A DNA stretch of 64,000 bases, taken from the NCBI RefSeq assembly GCF_010500215.1, contig NZ_JAAGOY010000007.1:962501-1026500 (forward strand). Reading direction: 5' to 3'. Within the stretch, counting starts at the first letter, position 1, and the number at the start of each line of letters is the position of its first letter. Both the position numbers and the translations under genes were made by a program. Source of the DNA: Aliiroseovarius sp. PrR006. GTDB lineage: Bacteria > Pseudomonadota > Alphaproteobacteria > Rhodobacterales > Rhodobacteraceae. Positions 37,516 to 48,350 of this stretch are shown here, piece by piece. The notes under the pieces are model-generated. The model was not told the DNA's origin. It worked only from the letters and a program-made list of their open reading frames with translations, and did not search any database.

Positions 37516-38157
37516 ATGACGCGCGGTGGACATAATAAGCGGCCGGAAGAGCCCGAACGGCGCTGCATCGCAACCGGGGAAACGCGGCCAAAGGCCGGGT
37601 TGATCCGCTTTGTGGTGGGGCCGGATGACATGGTGGTGCCCGATCTGTTGGGCAAGCTGCCGGGTCGTGGGATCTATGTCGCTGCGAACCGTGCGGCGAT
37701 TGCCACGGCGATCAAGAAAGGCCTGTTTTCGCGCGCTGCGCGTAAGCCGGTCACCGTGCCAGACGGGCTGCTCGATCTGCTTGAGCGTAGCTATGTAGAT
37801 CGGGTGACGCATCTGATCGCAATGGCGCGCAAAGCGGGTCAGGCGGTCGCCGGGTATGAGAAAGTTAAAGACTGGCTGATGAAAGATCAGGCCAAGGTTT
37901 TGATCCAAGCTTCGGATGGGTCCGAGCGCGGTAAATCGAAACTCAGACCGCCCCGCGAAGAGGGGCGGTTTATTGAATGTCTGACCGGCGACGAGCTGGG
38001 TTTGGCGTTTGGACGTGAAAATGTGATACATGGCGCGCTTGCGTCTGGCGGTTTGGCCTCTCGTGTTGTAGAGGAAGCCCAGAAACTGACAGCGATGCGT
38101 GTTGTGCAAGACAACGACGGCGGGAAGGCTCGCCGGAAAGGTACGAAGACCAGATGA
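37516..38157 (+). CDS. ylxR: YlxR (DUF448) - L7Ae fusion RNA-binding protein
   Basis: 213-residue protein with an N-terminal DUF448/YlxR domain ([28 protein letters not shown]) and a C-terminal L7Ae/ribosomal L7A-like RNA-binding domain ([32 protein letters not shown]). The fusion is common in alphaproteobacteria, while other groups carry the parts as ylxR and ylxQ. Function is not well defined, though YlxR has been linked to rnpB/RNase P and transcription. It overlaps infB by 4 bp. Confidence 0.9.
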   Translation: MTRGGHNKRPEEPERRCIATGETRPKAGLIRFVVGPDDMVVPDLLGKLPGRGIYVAANRAAIATAIKKGLFSRAARKPVTVPDGLLDLLERSYVDRVTHLIAMARKAGQAVAGYEKVKDWLMKDQAKVLIQASDGSERGKSKLRPPREEGRFIECLTGDELGLAFGRENVIHGALASGGLASRVVEEAQKLTAMRVVQDNDGGKARRKGTKTR

Positions 38158-40649
38158 GCGATAATGACGGCAAAAAGACCCTCGGCCTGCGCGGAAGCCG
38201 CCCCGGCCAGGTGAAGCAGAGCTTCAGCCACGGGCGCACCAAGAACGTCGTGGTCGAAACGAAACGCAAGCGCGTTGTCGTGCCCAAGCCGGGTGCGGCA
38301 GCTGGTGGTTCGGGCAAGTCGCCCGCTGGTGGGGATCCGCGCAAGCGTCCCGCCGGGATTTCGGATGCCGAAATGGAACGCCGCATGAAGGCGCTCAAGG
38401 CTGCCAAGGCTCGCGAAGCCGAGGAAGCCGAAAAGCGTGCTGCCGAAGAAAAGGCACGTGAAGAAGACCGTAAGCGTCGTCGCGAAGAAGCCGAAGCCAA
38501 GGAACGCGCCGAGCGCGAGCGTGAAGAAGCGCTGAAAGCCAAGGCCGAAGAAGAGGCCCGCAAAAAGCGCGAAGCTGAAGAAGCCAAGACCCGTGCGAAA
38601 GCGGCCCCTGCTGCCCCGGCAGCGGATCCGGCAGCGGCGCAGGCAGCTGAACAGCGTGGCCCCGGAAAGACGTCTTCTGCTCCGCGCAAGAAAGACGATC
38701 GCGGTGGCGCGAACGACCGCCAAAACCGTGGCAAGGGCCGCGATGATGGTCGCCGTTCGGGCAAGCTGACCGTGAACCAAGCAATGCGTGGTGGCGATGG
38801 TCGCCAGCGCTCGGTTGCGTCGATGCGCCGTAAGCAAGAACGTGCACGCCAGAAAGCCATGGGTGAGAATGTCGAGCGGGAAAAGATTATCCGCGACGTT
38901 CAGGTTCCCGAAGCCATTGTTGTTTCGGAACTGGCCAACCGTATGGCCGAACGTGTTGCTGACGTTGTGAAGTCGCTCATGAAAATGGGCATGATGGTGA
39001 CGCAGAACCAAGCCATCGACGCTGACACCGCGGAACTGATCATCGAAGAATTCGGCCACAAGATCGTCCGCGTTTCGGATGCTGACGTTGAAGACGTGAT
39101 CGATAGCGTAGAAGACAAAGAGGAAGACCTGGAAGATCGTGCCCCGATCATCACGATCATGGGCCACGTTGACCACGGTAAAACCTCGCTTCTGGATGCG
39201 ATCCGCGATGCGAAAGTAACCGCTGGCGAAGCTGGCGGCATCACCCAGCACATCGGCGCCTATCAGGTGAAAACCGACAGCGGTACTACGCTGAGCTTCC
39301 TGGATACGCCCGGCCACGCGGCGTTTACCTCGATGCGTGCCCGTGGTGCGCAGGTGACAGACATCGTTGTTCTGGTTGTGGCTGCTGACGACAGCGTCAT
39401 GCCGCAGACCATCGAAGCCATCAACCACGCCAAAGCGGCTGGGGTTCCGATGATCGTTGCGATCAACAAATGCGACAAGCCGACCGCAAACCCCGATCAG
39501 GTTCGCGCCGAGCTGCTTCAGCATGAAGTGATCGTCGAGAAGATGTCGGGTGACGTGCAGGACGTTGAAGTGTCCGCCATCACCGGCGCCGGTCTGGATG
39601 AACTGCTGGAAGCCATCGCGCTGCAGTCGGAAATTCTGGAACTGAAAGCCAACCCGACCCGCGCCGCTTCCGGTGCTGTGATCGAAGCCCAGCTTGATGT
39701 GGGCCGTGGTCCGGTTGCCACCGTTCTGGTTCAGAACGGGACGCTGAAACAGGGCGATATCTTCGTCGTGGGCGAGCAGTGGGGTAAGGTCCGTGCGCTG
39801 GTCAACGATCATGGCGATCGCGTGAAAGAAGCAGGCCCCTCGGTTCCGGTCGAGGTTCTGGGTCTGAACGGTACGCCCGAAGCTGGTGACGTTCTGAACG
39901 TGGTGGATACCGAAGCTCAGGCACGTGAGATTGCCGAGTATCGTGAACAAGCCGCCAAGGACAAACGTGCCGCTGCCGGTGCTGCGACCACGCTGGAACA
40001 GATGATGGCCAAAGCGAAAGCCGACAAGGATGTGGCCGAGCTGCCTATCCTGGTCAAAGCCGACGTACAGGGTTCTGCCGAAGCCATCGTTCAGGCGATG
40101 GAAAAGATTGGCAACGAAGAGGTCCGCGTGCGCGTGCTGCACTATGGTGTTGGCGCGATCACCGAAACCGATGTGGGTCTGGCGGAAGCCTCGGGCGCAC
40201 CGGTTATCGGCTTCAACGTCCGTGCGAACGCCTCGGCCCGTAACTCGGCCAACCAGAAGGGTGTCGAGATCCGCTACTACTCGGTCATCTATGACCTTGT
40301 GGACGACGTGAAAGCGGCGGCCTCGGGCCTGCTGTCGGCAGAAGTTCGCGAGAACTTCATCGGCTATGCAGAAATCCGCGAAGTCTTCAAAGTGTCGGGC
40401 GTTGGCAAGGTTGCCGGCTGTCTGGTCACCGAAGGTGTGGCCCGCCGTTCGGCGGGCGTGCGCCTGCTGCGCGACAACGTGGTGATCCACGAAGGCACGC
40501 TGAAGACCCTGAAGCGCTTCAAAGACGAAGTGAAAGAGGTTCTGTCCGGTCAGGAATGCGGTATGGCGTTTGAAAACTATGACGACATCCGTCCGAATGA
40601 CGTGATCGAGATCTTCGAACGCGAAGAAGTCGAGCGTACGCTGGACTAA
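38154..40649 (+). CDS. infB: Translation initiation factor IF-2
   Basis: 831-residue GTPase that brings initiator tRNA to the ribosome. The N-terminal third is a long highly charged Glu/Lys/Ala/Arg helix. IF2_N and the G domain follow: G1 [14 protein letters not shown] near residue 340, G3 DTPGHAAF, and G4 NKCD. Domains 2-4 are complete to [11 protein letters not shown]. It is the last gene of the nusA operon and is followed by a strong terminator. Confidence 0.97.
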   Translation: MSDNDGKKTLGLRGSRPGQVKQSFSHGRTKNVVVETKRKRVVVPKPGAAAGGSGKSPAGGDPRKRPAGISDAEMERRMKALKAAKAREAEEAEKRAAEEKAREEDRKRRREEAEAKERAEREREEALKAKAEEEARKKREAEEAKTRAKAAPAAPAADPAAAQAAEQRGPGKTSSAPRKKDDRGGANDRQNRGKGRDDGRRSGKLTVNQAMRGGDGRQRSVASMRRKQERARQKAMGENVEREKIIRDVQVPEAIVVSELANRMAERVADVVKSLMKMGMMVTQNQAIDADTAELIIEEFGHKIVRVSDADVEDVIDSVEDKEEDLEDRAPIITIMGHVDHGKTSLLDAIRDAKVTAGEAGGITQHIGAYQVKTDSGTTLSFLDTPGHAAFTSMRARGAQVTDIVVLVVAADDSVMPQTIEAINHAKAAGVPMIVAINKCDKPTANPDQVRAELLQHEVIVEKMSGDVQDVEVSAITGAGLDELLEAIALQSEILELKANPTRAASGAVIEAQLDVGRGPVATVLVQNGTLKQGDIFVVGEQWGKVRALVNDHGDRVKEAGPSVPVEVLGLNGTPEAGDVLNVVDTEAQAREIAEYREQAAKDKRAAAGAATTLEQMMAKAKADKDVAELPILVKADVQGSAEAIVQAMEKIGNEEVRVRVLHYGVGAITETDVGLAEASGAPVIGFNVRANASARNSANQKGVEIRYYSVIYDLVDDVKAAASGLLSAEVRENFIGYAEIREVFKVSGVGKVAGCLVTEGVARRSAGVRLLRDNVVIHEGTLKTLKRFKDEVKEVLSGQECGMAFENYDDIRPNDVIEIFEREEVERTLD

Positions 40650-40673
40650 TCGCACCGCCGATTGATGAATAAG

Positions 40674-40702
40674 AAAAGGGGACGGTTTTCCGTCCCCTTT
40701 TT
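40674..40702 (+). terminator. Rho-independent terminator after infB
   Basis: AAAAGGGGACGG, a TTTT loop and CCGTCCCCTTTTT make a 12-bp stem with a U-run. The sequence is symmetrical, so it also serves mutT transcription from the opposite side. Confidence 0.92.
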
Positions 40703-40726
40703 CATGTTTTGCCGTGGGTCAGTTGC

Positions 40727-41125
40727 CTACAGTAGTTCGCGCAGAACCGGGATCAGCGGGATGTCGGCGGGCGGCATCGGGAAGTCACGTAGCTGGTTCA
40801 CCCGCGCCCATTTTAGCACTTGGCCTTCTTGCGGTGTTGGCGTGCCGTTCCACTTGCGACAGGCGAATAGCGGCATCAGCAGGTGAAAGTCATCATAGCT
40901 GTGGCTGGCGAAGGACAAAGGCGCGAGGCAGGAGTTCCATGTCTCGATCCCCAGCTCTTCATGCAATTCGCGGACCAAGGCGGCCTCGGGCGTTTCACCT
41001 TGCTCGACCTTGCCGCCCGGAAACTCCCACAGGCCCGCCATGGACTTTCCTTCCGGGCGTTGCGCCAGCAGGATCCGCCCGTCCGGGTCGATCAGGGCGA
41101 CGGCAGAAACCAGAATTGTCTTCAC
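40727..41125 (-). CDS. mutT: 8-oxo-dGTP diphosphatase MutT (Nudix)
   Basis: 132-residue Nudix hydrolase that removes oxidised dGTP. The Nudix box is GGKVEQGETPEAALVRELHEELGIE, complete with the REx2EE core, and the N-terminus VKTILVSAVALIDPDGRILLAQRPEGK is typical. The start is GTG 41125, whose GTGA overlaps the argJ stop, so the gene is translationally coupled to argJ. A longer in-frame start inside argJ is open but unlikely. Confidence 0.93.
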   Translation of the reverse strand: MKTILVSAVALIDPDGRILLAQRPEGKSMAGLWEFPGGKVEQGETPEAALVRELHEELGIETWNSCLAPLSFASHSYDDFHLLMPLFACRKWNGTPTPQEGQVLKWARVNQLRDFPMPPADIPLIPVLRELL

Positions 41126-42423
41126 GAGCGATAGTCCGCGTTGATCTGGATGTACGCGTGGGTCAGGTCGCAGGTCCAAACGGTGGCCGTGCCCTCGCCC
41201 ACACCCAGATCGACGTCGATCAGCAGGTCGTCTTGCTTCATGTAATCCGCGCCATCTTCCTCGCGATAGGCGGGCGAGACCCAGCCTTTTTCCGCCACCA
41301 GAATATCCCCAAAGCGGATCGTCAGCAGATCGCGGTCGGCATAGGCGCCGGACTTGCCGATGGCCATGACCACGCGGCCCCAGTTGGGATCCTCGCCAGC
41401 CACAGCGGTTTTCACCAAGGGCGAGTTGGCGATGGCGAGCGCGTGCACCTTGGCGTCTGCATTCGATTTTGCGCCAGTCACACGGACCTCGACAAATTTC
41501 GTGGCGCCTTCGCCGTCGCGGACAACCTGATGGGCCAGATCCAGCATCACCTCGTTCAACGCGGTGCGGAAGGCGGCGTTGTCCTGATCGACCTCGACCC
41601 CCGACGCCCCCGTCGCCGCCAGCAGCAGCGTGTCCGAGGTCGATGTGTCGCTGTCCACGGTGATCGCGTTGAAGCTGTCTTCGTTCAGGTCCGACAGCAT
41701 CGCCTGCAGGTCGCCCTGCGCGATTTTCGCGTCGGTGAAGATGAACACCAGCATTGTCGCCATATCCGGCGCAATCATGCCCGAACCCTTGGCGATCCCT
41801 GCGATATGCACGATCCGGTCGCCGATCTTCACCTCGGCCTTGGCGCCTTTGGGGAAGGTGTCGGTGGTGCGGATGGCATGCGCCGCGTCCTGCATCGCAT
41901 CGGGGGTCAGAAGCCCCTTCAGCTCGTCAATTTTGGCGGTGATGCGGGTATGGGGCAGCGGCTCGCCAATCACGCCCGTCGAGGCGGTGAAGACGCGCTC
42001 TTGCGGTACATCCAAAGCCCCTGCAACGGCCGAGGTGATGGCCGCAACCGACCCGTCCCCGGTGGCGCCAGTGAACGCGTTCGAGTTGCCGGCGTTTACC
42101 AAGAAGGCCGCACCCCTATCGGACGCGCCGCCCAGCTTGGCCTGACAGTCCAGAACCGGCGCAGATCGCGTGGCGGATTTTGTGAACACGCCAGCCACAG
42201 TGGTCCCCGGCTGAAGTTCGGCCAGCATCACATCCAGCCGATCTTTGTATTTTACACCCGCCTTAACCGCCGAGAACTTGGCCCCGGCAATCACCGGCAG
42301 GTCGGGAAAGCTTGCGGGCGCAAGCGGCGAAACCTCGTGCGTGTGGTCCTGCGCCGCGGCCAGCTTGGCCTTCAGCTTGGAAACCTTCTTTTTCAGCTTT
42401 TTGATTTTCGCCGTCTTGCCCAT
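41122..42423 (-). CDS. argJ: Bifunctional glutamate N-acetyltransferase/amino-acid acetyltransferase ArgJ
   Basis: 433-residue enzyme of arginine synthesis that transfers acetyl from N-acetylornithine to glutamate. Autoproteolysis should occur before the threonine in GMIAPDMATMLVFIFTDA, as in the family, giving alpha and beta chains. NAGNSNAFTGATGDGS and SFNAITVDSDTSTSDT are also conserved. The first 25 residues (GKTAKIKKLKKKVSKLKAKL) are a basic helical extension not seen in typical ArgJ. It sits 16 bp after ppiC and overlaps mutT. Confidence 0.96.
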   Translation of the reverse strand: MGKTAKIKKLKKKVSKLKAKLAAAQDHTHEVSPLAPASFPDLPVIAGAKFSAVKAGVKYKDRLDVMLAELQPGTTVAGVFTKSATRSAPVLDCQAKLGGASDRGAAFLVNAGNSNAFTGATGDGSVAAITSAVAGALDVPQERVFTASTGVIGEPLPHTRITAKIDELKGLLTPDAMQDAAHAIRTTDTFPKGAKAEVKIGDRIVHIAGIAKGSGMIAPDMATMLVFIFTDAKIAQGDLQAMLSDLNEDSFNAITVDSDTSTSDTLLLAATGASGVEVDQDNAAFRTALNEVMLDLAHQVVRDGEGATKFVEVRVTGAKSNADAKVHALAIANSPLVKTAVAGEDPNWGRVVMAIGKSGAYADRDLLTIRFGDILVAEKGWVSPAYREEDGADYMKQDDLLIDVDLGVGEGTATVWTCDLTHAYIQINADYRS

Positions 42424-42439
42424 CTTTGTCCCCTAAAGA

Positions 42440-43306
42440 TCAGTTGTCCAACAGTGTCATATCACGCGAGACAGCGGGGTCGATCCCTTCCAGCGCTGTG
42501 CGTTCGATTGTTGCACCGTCCAGCAGTGCCTGAAGAGCCACATCAACGGCGTCGGCCTCGATCTGGGCGGCCAGTTCGGCGCGGACTTCGTCCAGTTCCG
42601 GTGCGCCAACCATGCGGGTCTCGTTAAGTTTGACCACGTGCCAGCCGAACTGGGTCTGAACGGGGGCGGACACTGCGCCGGTTTCAAGCGCGAATACCGC
42701 GTCTTCGAACGGCTTCACCATCATGCCGGGACCGAACCAGCCCAGATCACCGCCACCGGGGCCCGACGGGCCGGTCGAGAACTCTTTCGCCAGCTCGGCA
42801 AAATCTGCACCACCGTCCAGCTTGGTGATCAGCTCTTTCGCTTCGTCTTCGGTGGCCACCAGAATATGCGCGGCACTGAACTCTTTCGTCGGCTCTGCAT
42901 CCGCATACTGTGCATCATAGGCCTTCTGCAGGGCGTCCTCGGTCACGGCATCGGTCACGATCGCGTCGACGTGCTGGGCTGCGGCCATTTCACGACGGGT
43001 ATTTTCCAGAATGATTTCGTTCCGGCGGCTGATTTCGTCCGCAGCCTGCCCCAGAACGGTTTGTTGGATCAGCTGCTCGACCAGACCTGAAAATAGCACG
43101 TCATCAGGCAGCTGTTGATACTGCTGTGCCAAGGTCTGACGGGAGGCGATCACGTGCGCCACGGTGATATTTTCGCCGTTTACGGTCGCCAGAACGGTGT
43201 CGGCCTGAACCTCGACTGCGGGTGCTGCGTCGTCTTGGGCAAAGGCGGGCGCACCCAAAGTCAGCGAGAGGGCGAAGCCAAAGGCGGCCGCGTGGCGATA
43301 AATCAT
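42440..43306 (-). CDS. Periplasmic parvulin-type peptidyl-prolyl isomerase
   Basis: 288-residue protein with a signal peptide ([26 protein letters not shown], cleavage after AFA). An N-terminal chaperone-like helical region and one rotamase domain follow ([54 protein letters not shown]), then a C-terminal helix. It resembles SurA/PpiC-type folding factors of the envelope. I chose ATG 43306 over an upstream in-frame ATG because the signal peptide starts there. It diverges from secA. Confidence 0.9.
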   Translation of the reverse strand: MIYRHAAAFGFALSLTLGAPAFAQDDAAPAVEVQADTVLATVNGENITVAHVIASRQTLAQQYQQLPDDVLFSGLVEQLIQQTVLGQAADEISRRNEIILENTRREMAAAQHVDAIVTDAVTEDALQKAYDAQYADAEPTKEFSAAHILVATEDEAKELITKLDGGADFAELAKEFSTGPSGPGGGDLGWFGPGMMVKPFEDAVFALETGAVSAPVQTQFGWHVVKLNETRMVGAPELDEVRAELAAQIEADAVDVALQALLDGATIERTALEGIDPAVSRDMTLLDN

Positions 43307-43345
43307 GAAAATATCCTTCAAAACAGGCCGGATTCCCCGGCAACA

Positions 43346-43374
43346 TTGACAGTTTTCCACCCGACGCTTACATC
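43346..43374 (+). promoter_or_regulatory. Candidate secA promoter
   Basis: A perfect -35 TTGACA (43346-43351), a 17-bp spacer and a weak -10 TACATC (43369-43374) are in the ppiC-secA divergent spacer, about 110 bp before the secA ATG. Confidence 0.45.
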
Positions 43375-43484
43375 GCTAAGGGCTTAAGAGCGTGGGTTCT
43401 TGAGCACTTAGATAGGTGGCTGGATCGGGACGGGCAAGTTTCCTCTGGTCAAACCAGCGTTAAACCGCATTGAGGCACAAAAAT

Positions 43485-46157
43485 ATGCTTGGAAAAATCG
43501 CGCGTAAAGTCTTTGGCACACCGAATGATCGCAAGATCAAGGCCACGCGACCCATTGTCGAAAAGATCAACGCGCTCGAGGACGAATTCGCCGCCCTGAC
43601 GGATGACGGCATCGTCGCCAAGACCGAAGAATTGAAGCAACGTGTGGCGGACGGCGAAAAGCTGGACGCGATCCTGCCCGAGGCCTTCGCCAACTGTCGC
43701 GAAGCTGCCAAGCGTGCGCTGGGACTGCGGGCTTTTGACACGCAGTTGATGGGCGGGATCTTCTTGCACCAGGGCAACATTGCCGAAATGAAGACCGGCG
43801 AGGGGAAAACCCTTGTGGCAACCTTCCCGGCCTATCTGAACGCACTGTCGGGCAAAGGTGTGCACATCGTCACCGTGAACGACTATCTGGCCAAGCGTGA
43901 CGCGGAATGGATGGGCAAGGTTTACGGCGCTTTGGGTATGAAGACCGGCGTTGTCTATCCGCATCAGGCGGAAGACGAAAAGCGCGAGGCTTATGCTTGC
44001 GACGTCACCTACGCCACCAACAACGAGCTGGGCTTTGACTATCTGCGTGACAACATGAAGTCCGAGCTGAAGGATATGTCCCAGCGCGGCCATAACTTCG
44101 CGGTTGTGGACGAGGTCGACTCGATCCTGATCGACGAAGCGCGGACCCCGCTGATCATTTCGGGCCCGTCCGAGGACCGCTCGGAACTTTATGTCACCGT
44201 CGACGCGCTGATCCCCGAGCTGACCGAAGAGCACTACACCATCGACGAGAAAGCCCGCGGTGCAACCTTCACCGAAGAAGGCAACGAGTTCTTGGAAGAG
44301 CTGCTGCACGCCCGTGGCCTGCTGCCCGAGGGCCAGTCGCTCTATGATCCTGAAAGCACAACCATCGTGCACCACGTGAATCAGGGCCTGCGCGCGCACA
44401 AGCTGTTCACCCGCGACAAGGACTATATCGTCCGCGATGGCGAAGTGGTTCTGATCGACGAGTTCACCGGCCGTATGATGGCGGGTCGCCGTCTGTCGGA
44501 AGGTCTGCACCAGGCCATCGAAGCCAAGGAAGGCTGCAAAACCCAGCCGGAAAACGTCACGCTGGCCTCGGTCACGTTCCAGAACTATTTCCGCCTCTAT
44601 GGCACGCTGGGTGGCATGACCGGTACGGCCTTGACCGAAGCCGAGGAATTCGCCGAGATCTATGGCCTTGGTGTGGTCGAAGTCCCCACCAACCGCCCGA
44701 TTGCCCGTATCGATGACCATGATGCCGTCTACCGCACCGAGCGCGAGAAATTCGACGCCATCGTCAAGGAAATCCACGAGGCAAACGAAAAGGGTCAGCC
44801 GGTTCTGGTCGGCACAACCTCGATCGAGAAATCGGAACAGCTGTCGCAACTGTTGACCGATGCCAAGATCAAGCATGACGTTCTGAACGCCCGCCAGCAC
44901 GAGCGCGAGGCGCAAATCGTGGCCGATGCCGGCAAGCTGGGCGCGGTGACCATCGCCACCAACATGGCGGGTCGCGGGACCGATATTAAGCTGGGCGGCA
45001 ACGTTGAATTCAAGATCATGGAAGCGATCGCCGCCAACCCGGATGGGGATCACGAAGCACTGCGCGCTCAGATCGAAGACGCCCATGAGGCGGATGAACA
45101 AGCGGTGAAAGACGCAGGCGGCCTGTTCGTTCTGGCCACCGAACGCCACGAAAGCCGCCGGATCGATAACCAGCTGCGCGGCCGTTCGGGCCGTCAGGGT
45201 GACCCGGGCCGCTCGGCCTTCTTCCTGTCGCTGGATGATGACCTGATGCGCATCTTCGGGTCCGAGCGCTTGGAAAAAGTTCTGTCGACCCTCGGCATGC
45301 AGGAAGGCGAAGCCATTGTGCACCCGTGGGTGAACAAGTCGCTGGAGCGTGCGCAAGCCAAGGTCGAAGGTCGCAACTTTGACATTCGTAAACAGCTTCT
45401 GAAATTCGACGATGTGATGAACGATCAGCGTAAAGCGATCTTTGGTCAGCGTCTGGAAATCATGGAAGCCGAGGACCTGTCCGAAATCGCAGGCGATATG
45501 CGTCATCAGGTAATCGACGATCTGGTTGATCAATACATGCCGCCGAAATCCTATGCCGATCAGTGGGACACCCAAGGCTTGCAGGCCGACGTGATCGAGC
45601 ATCTGGGCTTTGAAGAGCCCGTCGTTGATTGGGCCGCCGAAGAAGGCGTCGATGACGACTCGATCCGCGAGCGTCTGTATGATGCCTCGGACGCGTTCAT
45701 GGCGAAAAAGGCGGCTGATTTCGGCCCCGAGACCATGCGCACGATCGAAAAGCAGCTGATCTTGCAGACGATCGATTCGAAATGGCGCGAGCACCTTCTG
45801 ACGCTGGATCACCTGCGCTCGGTTGTTGGGTTCCGTGGCTATGCACAGCGCGATCCGCTGAACGAATACAAGAACGAAGCCTTCCAGCTGTTCGAAAGTC
45901 TTCTGGACGGTCTGCGGTCTGACGTGACCAAGAAACTGTCTCAGATCCGCCCAATGACGGAAGATGAACAGCAGGCCATGATGCAGCAGATGCTTCAACA
46001 GCAGGCGGCAGCGGCGCAGGCTGCCGAGATGGCTGAAAACGCTGTGGAAGGCTTTGACGAGAGCGATCAGGCCACTTGGGGCAACCCGTCGCGCAACGAC
46101 CCCTGCCCCTGTGGATCAGGCAAAAAGTTCAAGCACTGCCACGGCCGACTGGCCTAA
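43485..46157 (+). CDS. secA: Preprotein translocase ATPase SecA
   Basis: 890-residue motor of Sec export. Walker A is [16 protein letters not shown], the DEAD-like motif is [19 protein letters not shown], and [21 protein letters not shown] is the conserved second-ATPase segment. A preprotein cross-linking domain lies between them. The C-terminus is the zinc-binding [14 protein letters not shown] that contacts SecB and lipid. ATG 43485 ([12 protein letters not shown]) is the family start. It diverges from the parvulin gene and is a single gene here. Confidence 0.97.
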   Translation: MLGKIARKVFGTPNDRKIKATRPIVEKINALEDEFAALTDDGIVAKTEELKQRVADGEKLDAILPEAFANCREAAKRALGLRAFDTQLMGGIFLHQGNIAEMKTGEGKTLVATFPAYLNALSGKGVHIVTVNDYLAKRDAEWMGKVYGALGMKTGVVYPHQAEDEKREAYACDVTYATNNELGFDYLRDNMKSELKDMSQRGHNFAVVDEVDSILIDEARTPLIISGPSEDRSELYVTVDALIPELTEEHYTIDEKARGATFTEEGNEFLEELLHARGLLPEGQSLYDPESTTIVHHVNQGLRAHKLFTRDKDYIVRDGEVVLIDEFTGRMMAGRRLSEGLHQAIEAKEGCKTQPENVTLASVTFQNYFRLYGTLGGMTGTALTEAEEFAEIYGLGVVEVPTNRPIARIDDHDAVYRTEREKFDAIVKEIHEANEKGQPVLVGTTSIEKSEQLSQLLTDAKIKHDVLNARQHEREAQIVADAGKLGAVTIATNMAGRGTDIKLGGNVEFKIMEAIAANPDGDHEALRAQIEDAHEADEQAVKDAGGLFVLATERHESRRIDNQLRGRSGRQGDPGRSAFFLSLDDDLMRIFGSERLEKVLSTLGMQEGEAIVHPWVNKSLERAQAKVEGRNFDIRKQLLKFDDVMNDQRKAIFGQRLEIMEAEDLSEIAGDMRHQVIDDLVDQYMPPKSYADQWDTQGLQADVIEHLGFEEPVVDWAAEEGVDDDSIRERLYDASDAFMAKKAADFGPETMRTIEKQLILQTIDSKWREHLLTLDHLRSVVGFRGYAQRDPLNEYKNEAFQLFESLLDGLRSDVTKKLSQIRPMTEDEQQAMMQQMLQQQAAAAQAAEMAENAVEGFDESDQATWGNPSRNDPCPCGSGKKFKHCHGRLA

Positions 46158-46267
46158 TTCTGTCGCGTCGCAGGGCGGCGCGACCGCACCACATAACAAC
46201 AATTTTTTGCAGGACCGCCGATAGATGACCTGTCGTTAAGCGGTATTTGACAGGACTTTGTTGATTA

Positions 46268-48250
46268 ATGATTTATCGGCCAGAGATTGATGGCTTGCGA
46301 GCGGTTGCCGTTTTACCGGTCATTTTGTTCCATGCGGGCATTGGCCTGTTTGAAGGTGGCTTTGTTGGCGTCGACGTCTTTTTTGTTATCAGCGGCTACC
46401 TGATCACCTCGATCCTGATCGAAGACATCGTGCGTGGGCGCTTCAGCCTTCTGAAGTTCTATGAACGTCGCGCGCGCCGCATCCTGCCCGCGCTGTTCTT
46501 TGTTGTGGCCTGCACCATTCCCTTCGCGATCCTGTGGATGCTGCCCACACAATTGCGCGATTATGCGCAAAGCCTTGTGGCGGTCAGCCTGTTTTCCTCG
46601 AACTTCCTGTTCTGGATGGAAAGCGGGTATTTCGAGGAAGGCGTGGAGATGAAACCACTCCTCCATACTTGGAGCTTGGCCATCGAAGAGCAGTTTTATG
46701 TGATCTTCCCCGTCTTGCTGTTTACTTTGTGGAAACTGGGCAGGCGCGCGGTGATCTGGATCCTGGCCCTGATCGCGGTGATCAGCCTTGGCCTTACGGA
46801 ATGGGGCTGGCGCACCCACCCTGCCGCCAATTTCTTCCTCGCCCCCGGCCGCGTGTGGGAGCTGTTGGCCGGCTCTTTCGGCGCCTTCGCACTACACCGT
46901 CGCGCTCTGCCCGGAAATGACGCCGCCGCCGCGCTGGGCCTTTTGGCGATCGGGGTTGCGGTCTTTCTGTTTGACAACACGACCCCGTTCCCCAGCCTCT
47001 ATACCTTGCTGCCCGTGGTTGGCGTGCTCTTGATCATCCTGTTCGGGCAGCAGGGAACCTGGGTTGCAGCCCTTCTGTCCACAAAGCCCATCGTAGGGAT
47101 CGGGCTGATCAGCTACAGCGCCTATCTGTGGCACCAGCCTCTGTTCGCCTTCGCCCGCATTCGCAGCCTGACCGAACCCAACCTTGCCCTGATGCTGGGT
47201 CTGGCGGTGGTATCCCTGATCCTTGCCGCCTTCAGCTGGCGCTATGTCGAACAGCCGTTTCGTGCAGGACCAAACACATGGGTGAAATCCCGATCTTCTA
47301 TCTTTGCAACCAGTATTGCTGGACTGGTTCTGATTGCTGGGTTTGGCGCGTGGGGGCATGTGAACAGCGGCTTTCCAGACCGCTTTTCACCCGAAGCGCG
47401 CGCAATTCTGTCGATGCATACAGATCGGATCGACAGAACCTGCCATTTTGATGAGAACCGGTCAAAATTCGTACCGAAACAGGCCTGTTATCACACAGTT
47501 CCTGACGCATCAGGCGAAGTTCTTTTATTGGGGGACAGCCATGTGGCGGCTGTCTGGCAACAAGTGGTCGCGGCCCTGAACGCAAGCGGGCGGAATGTCT
47601 ATGTCGGGTCCTATGGCGGCTGCATCCCGCTGCCCAACATGGAGCACATACATAAGTCTTCCGCCCATGAATGCGCCGAGTTCGTGGACGCAATTCTGGC
47701 TTACGCGGATGAGGTTGGGATTGATACGCTGGTACTGGCTGCACGGTTCCCGGCCTATCTGCATGGTACGCGCTTTGATAATGGTGAAGGTGGGGTGGAG
47801 CATGGAACGCGCATGGATGTACGTGATCTGGGCGCAACACCTCACACCGGACAGTTCGATCTGCTTCGATCTAAATTGGAAGGTCTGGCACAGCGCTTCA
47901 ATCTGGTGTTGGTCGAACCGATCCCCGAGGCTGGGTGGAGCGTGCCCGAATTGATCGCGAAACGCATGCACTTCGCGGGAAACGACGATCAATCTTTGTC
48001 TACAGATTATAGCGTCTATGTCGCACGAACCGAGGCTGTGATCGCTGCGTTTGAAGCGGTTCAGGAGCAGTCACAGAATGTCATGATTGCGCCGATTCAT
48101 GCGGGGTTTTGCGATGTCGCGACAACCCGCTGTGTAAATGCAGATACTACCAATATCCTGTATCTGGACGGTGATCATCCCAGCCCGGCAGGGGCCGCCC
48201 TGATCGCGCCGGACATCGTTGAGGCGGTCGCGTCGCTTCCCCCAAGATAA
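46268..48250 (+). CDS. Acyltransferase-3 / SGNH two-domain O-acyltransferase (OafA/YrhL-like)
   Basis: 660-residue membrane protein. The N-terminal half (about residues 1-350) is an acyltransferase-3 domain with ten or so hydrophobic spans, starting YRPEIDGLRAVAVLPVILFHAG and containing HTWSLAIEEQFYVIFP. The C-terminal half is an SGNH hydrolase domain with GDSH near residue 422 and a final DGDHPSPAGA (Asp/His pair). Such fusions O-acetylate lipopolysaccharide or exopolysaccharide. The neighbouring genes do not reveal the acceptor. It follows secA by 110 bp. Confidence 0.9.
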   Translation: MIYRPEIDGLRAVAVLPVILFHAGIGLFEGGFVGVDVFFVISGYLITSILIEDIVRGRFSLLKFYERRARRILPALFFVVACTIPFAILWMLPTQLRDYAQSLVAVSLFSSNFLFWMESGYFEEGVEMKPLLHTWSLAIEEQFYVIFPVLLFTLWKLGRRAVIWILALIAVISLGLTEWGWRTHPAANFFLAPGRVWELLAGSFGAFALHRRALPGNDAAAALGLLAIGVAVFLFDNTTPFPSLYTLLPVVGVLLIILFGQQGTWVAALLSTKPIVGIGLISYSAYLWHQPLFAFARIRSLTEPNLALMLGLAVVSLILAAFSWRYVEQPFRAGPNTWVKSRSSIFATSIAGLVLIAGFGAWGHVNSGFPDRFSPEARAILSMHTDRIDRTCHFDENRSKFVPKQACYHTVPDASGEVLLLGDSHVAAVWQQVVAALNASGRNVYVGSYGGCIPLPNMEHIHKSSAHECAEFVDAILAYADEVGIDTLVLAARFPAYLHGTRFDNGEGGVEHGTRMDVRDLGATPHTGQFDLLRSKLEGLAQRFNLVLVEPIPEAGWSVPELIAKRMHFAGNDDQSLSTDYSVYVARTEAVIAAFEAVQEQSQNVMIAPIHAGFCDVATTRCVNADTTNILYLDGDHPSPAGAALIAPDIVEAVASLPPR

Positions 48251-48350
48251 CCTGCAAGGCATTGTCAGATCAGCCACGCCGCCCCTTGGAAAATCAACCT
48301 TCACGAACAGAGCCTCTGGCGTTGGGCGCGGAAATATCTATGGTCCCCGT

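Noticed and set aside
37887-40655. 922-codon open frame antisense to infB
   Set aside because: infB and ylxR are unambiguous on the plus strand. The antisense product is low-complexity and Phe/Arg/His rich.
43449-45998. 849-codon open frame antisense to secA
   Set aside because: secA is certain. The antisense reading is a codon-bias artefact.
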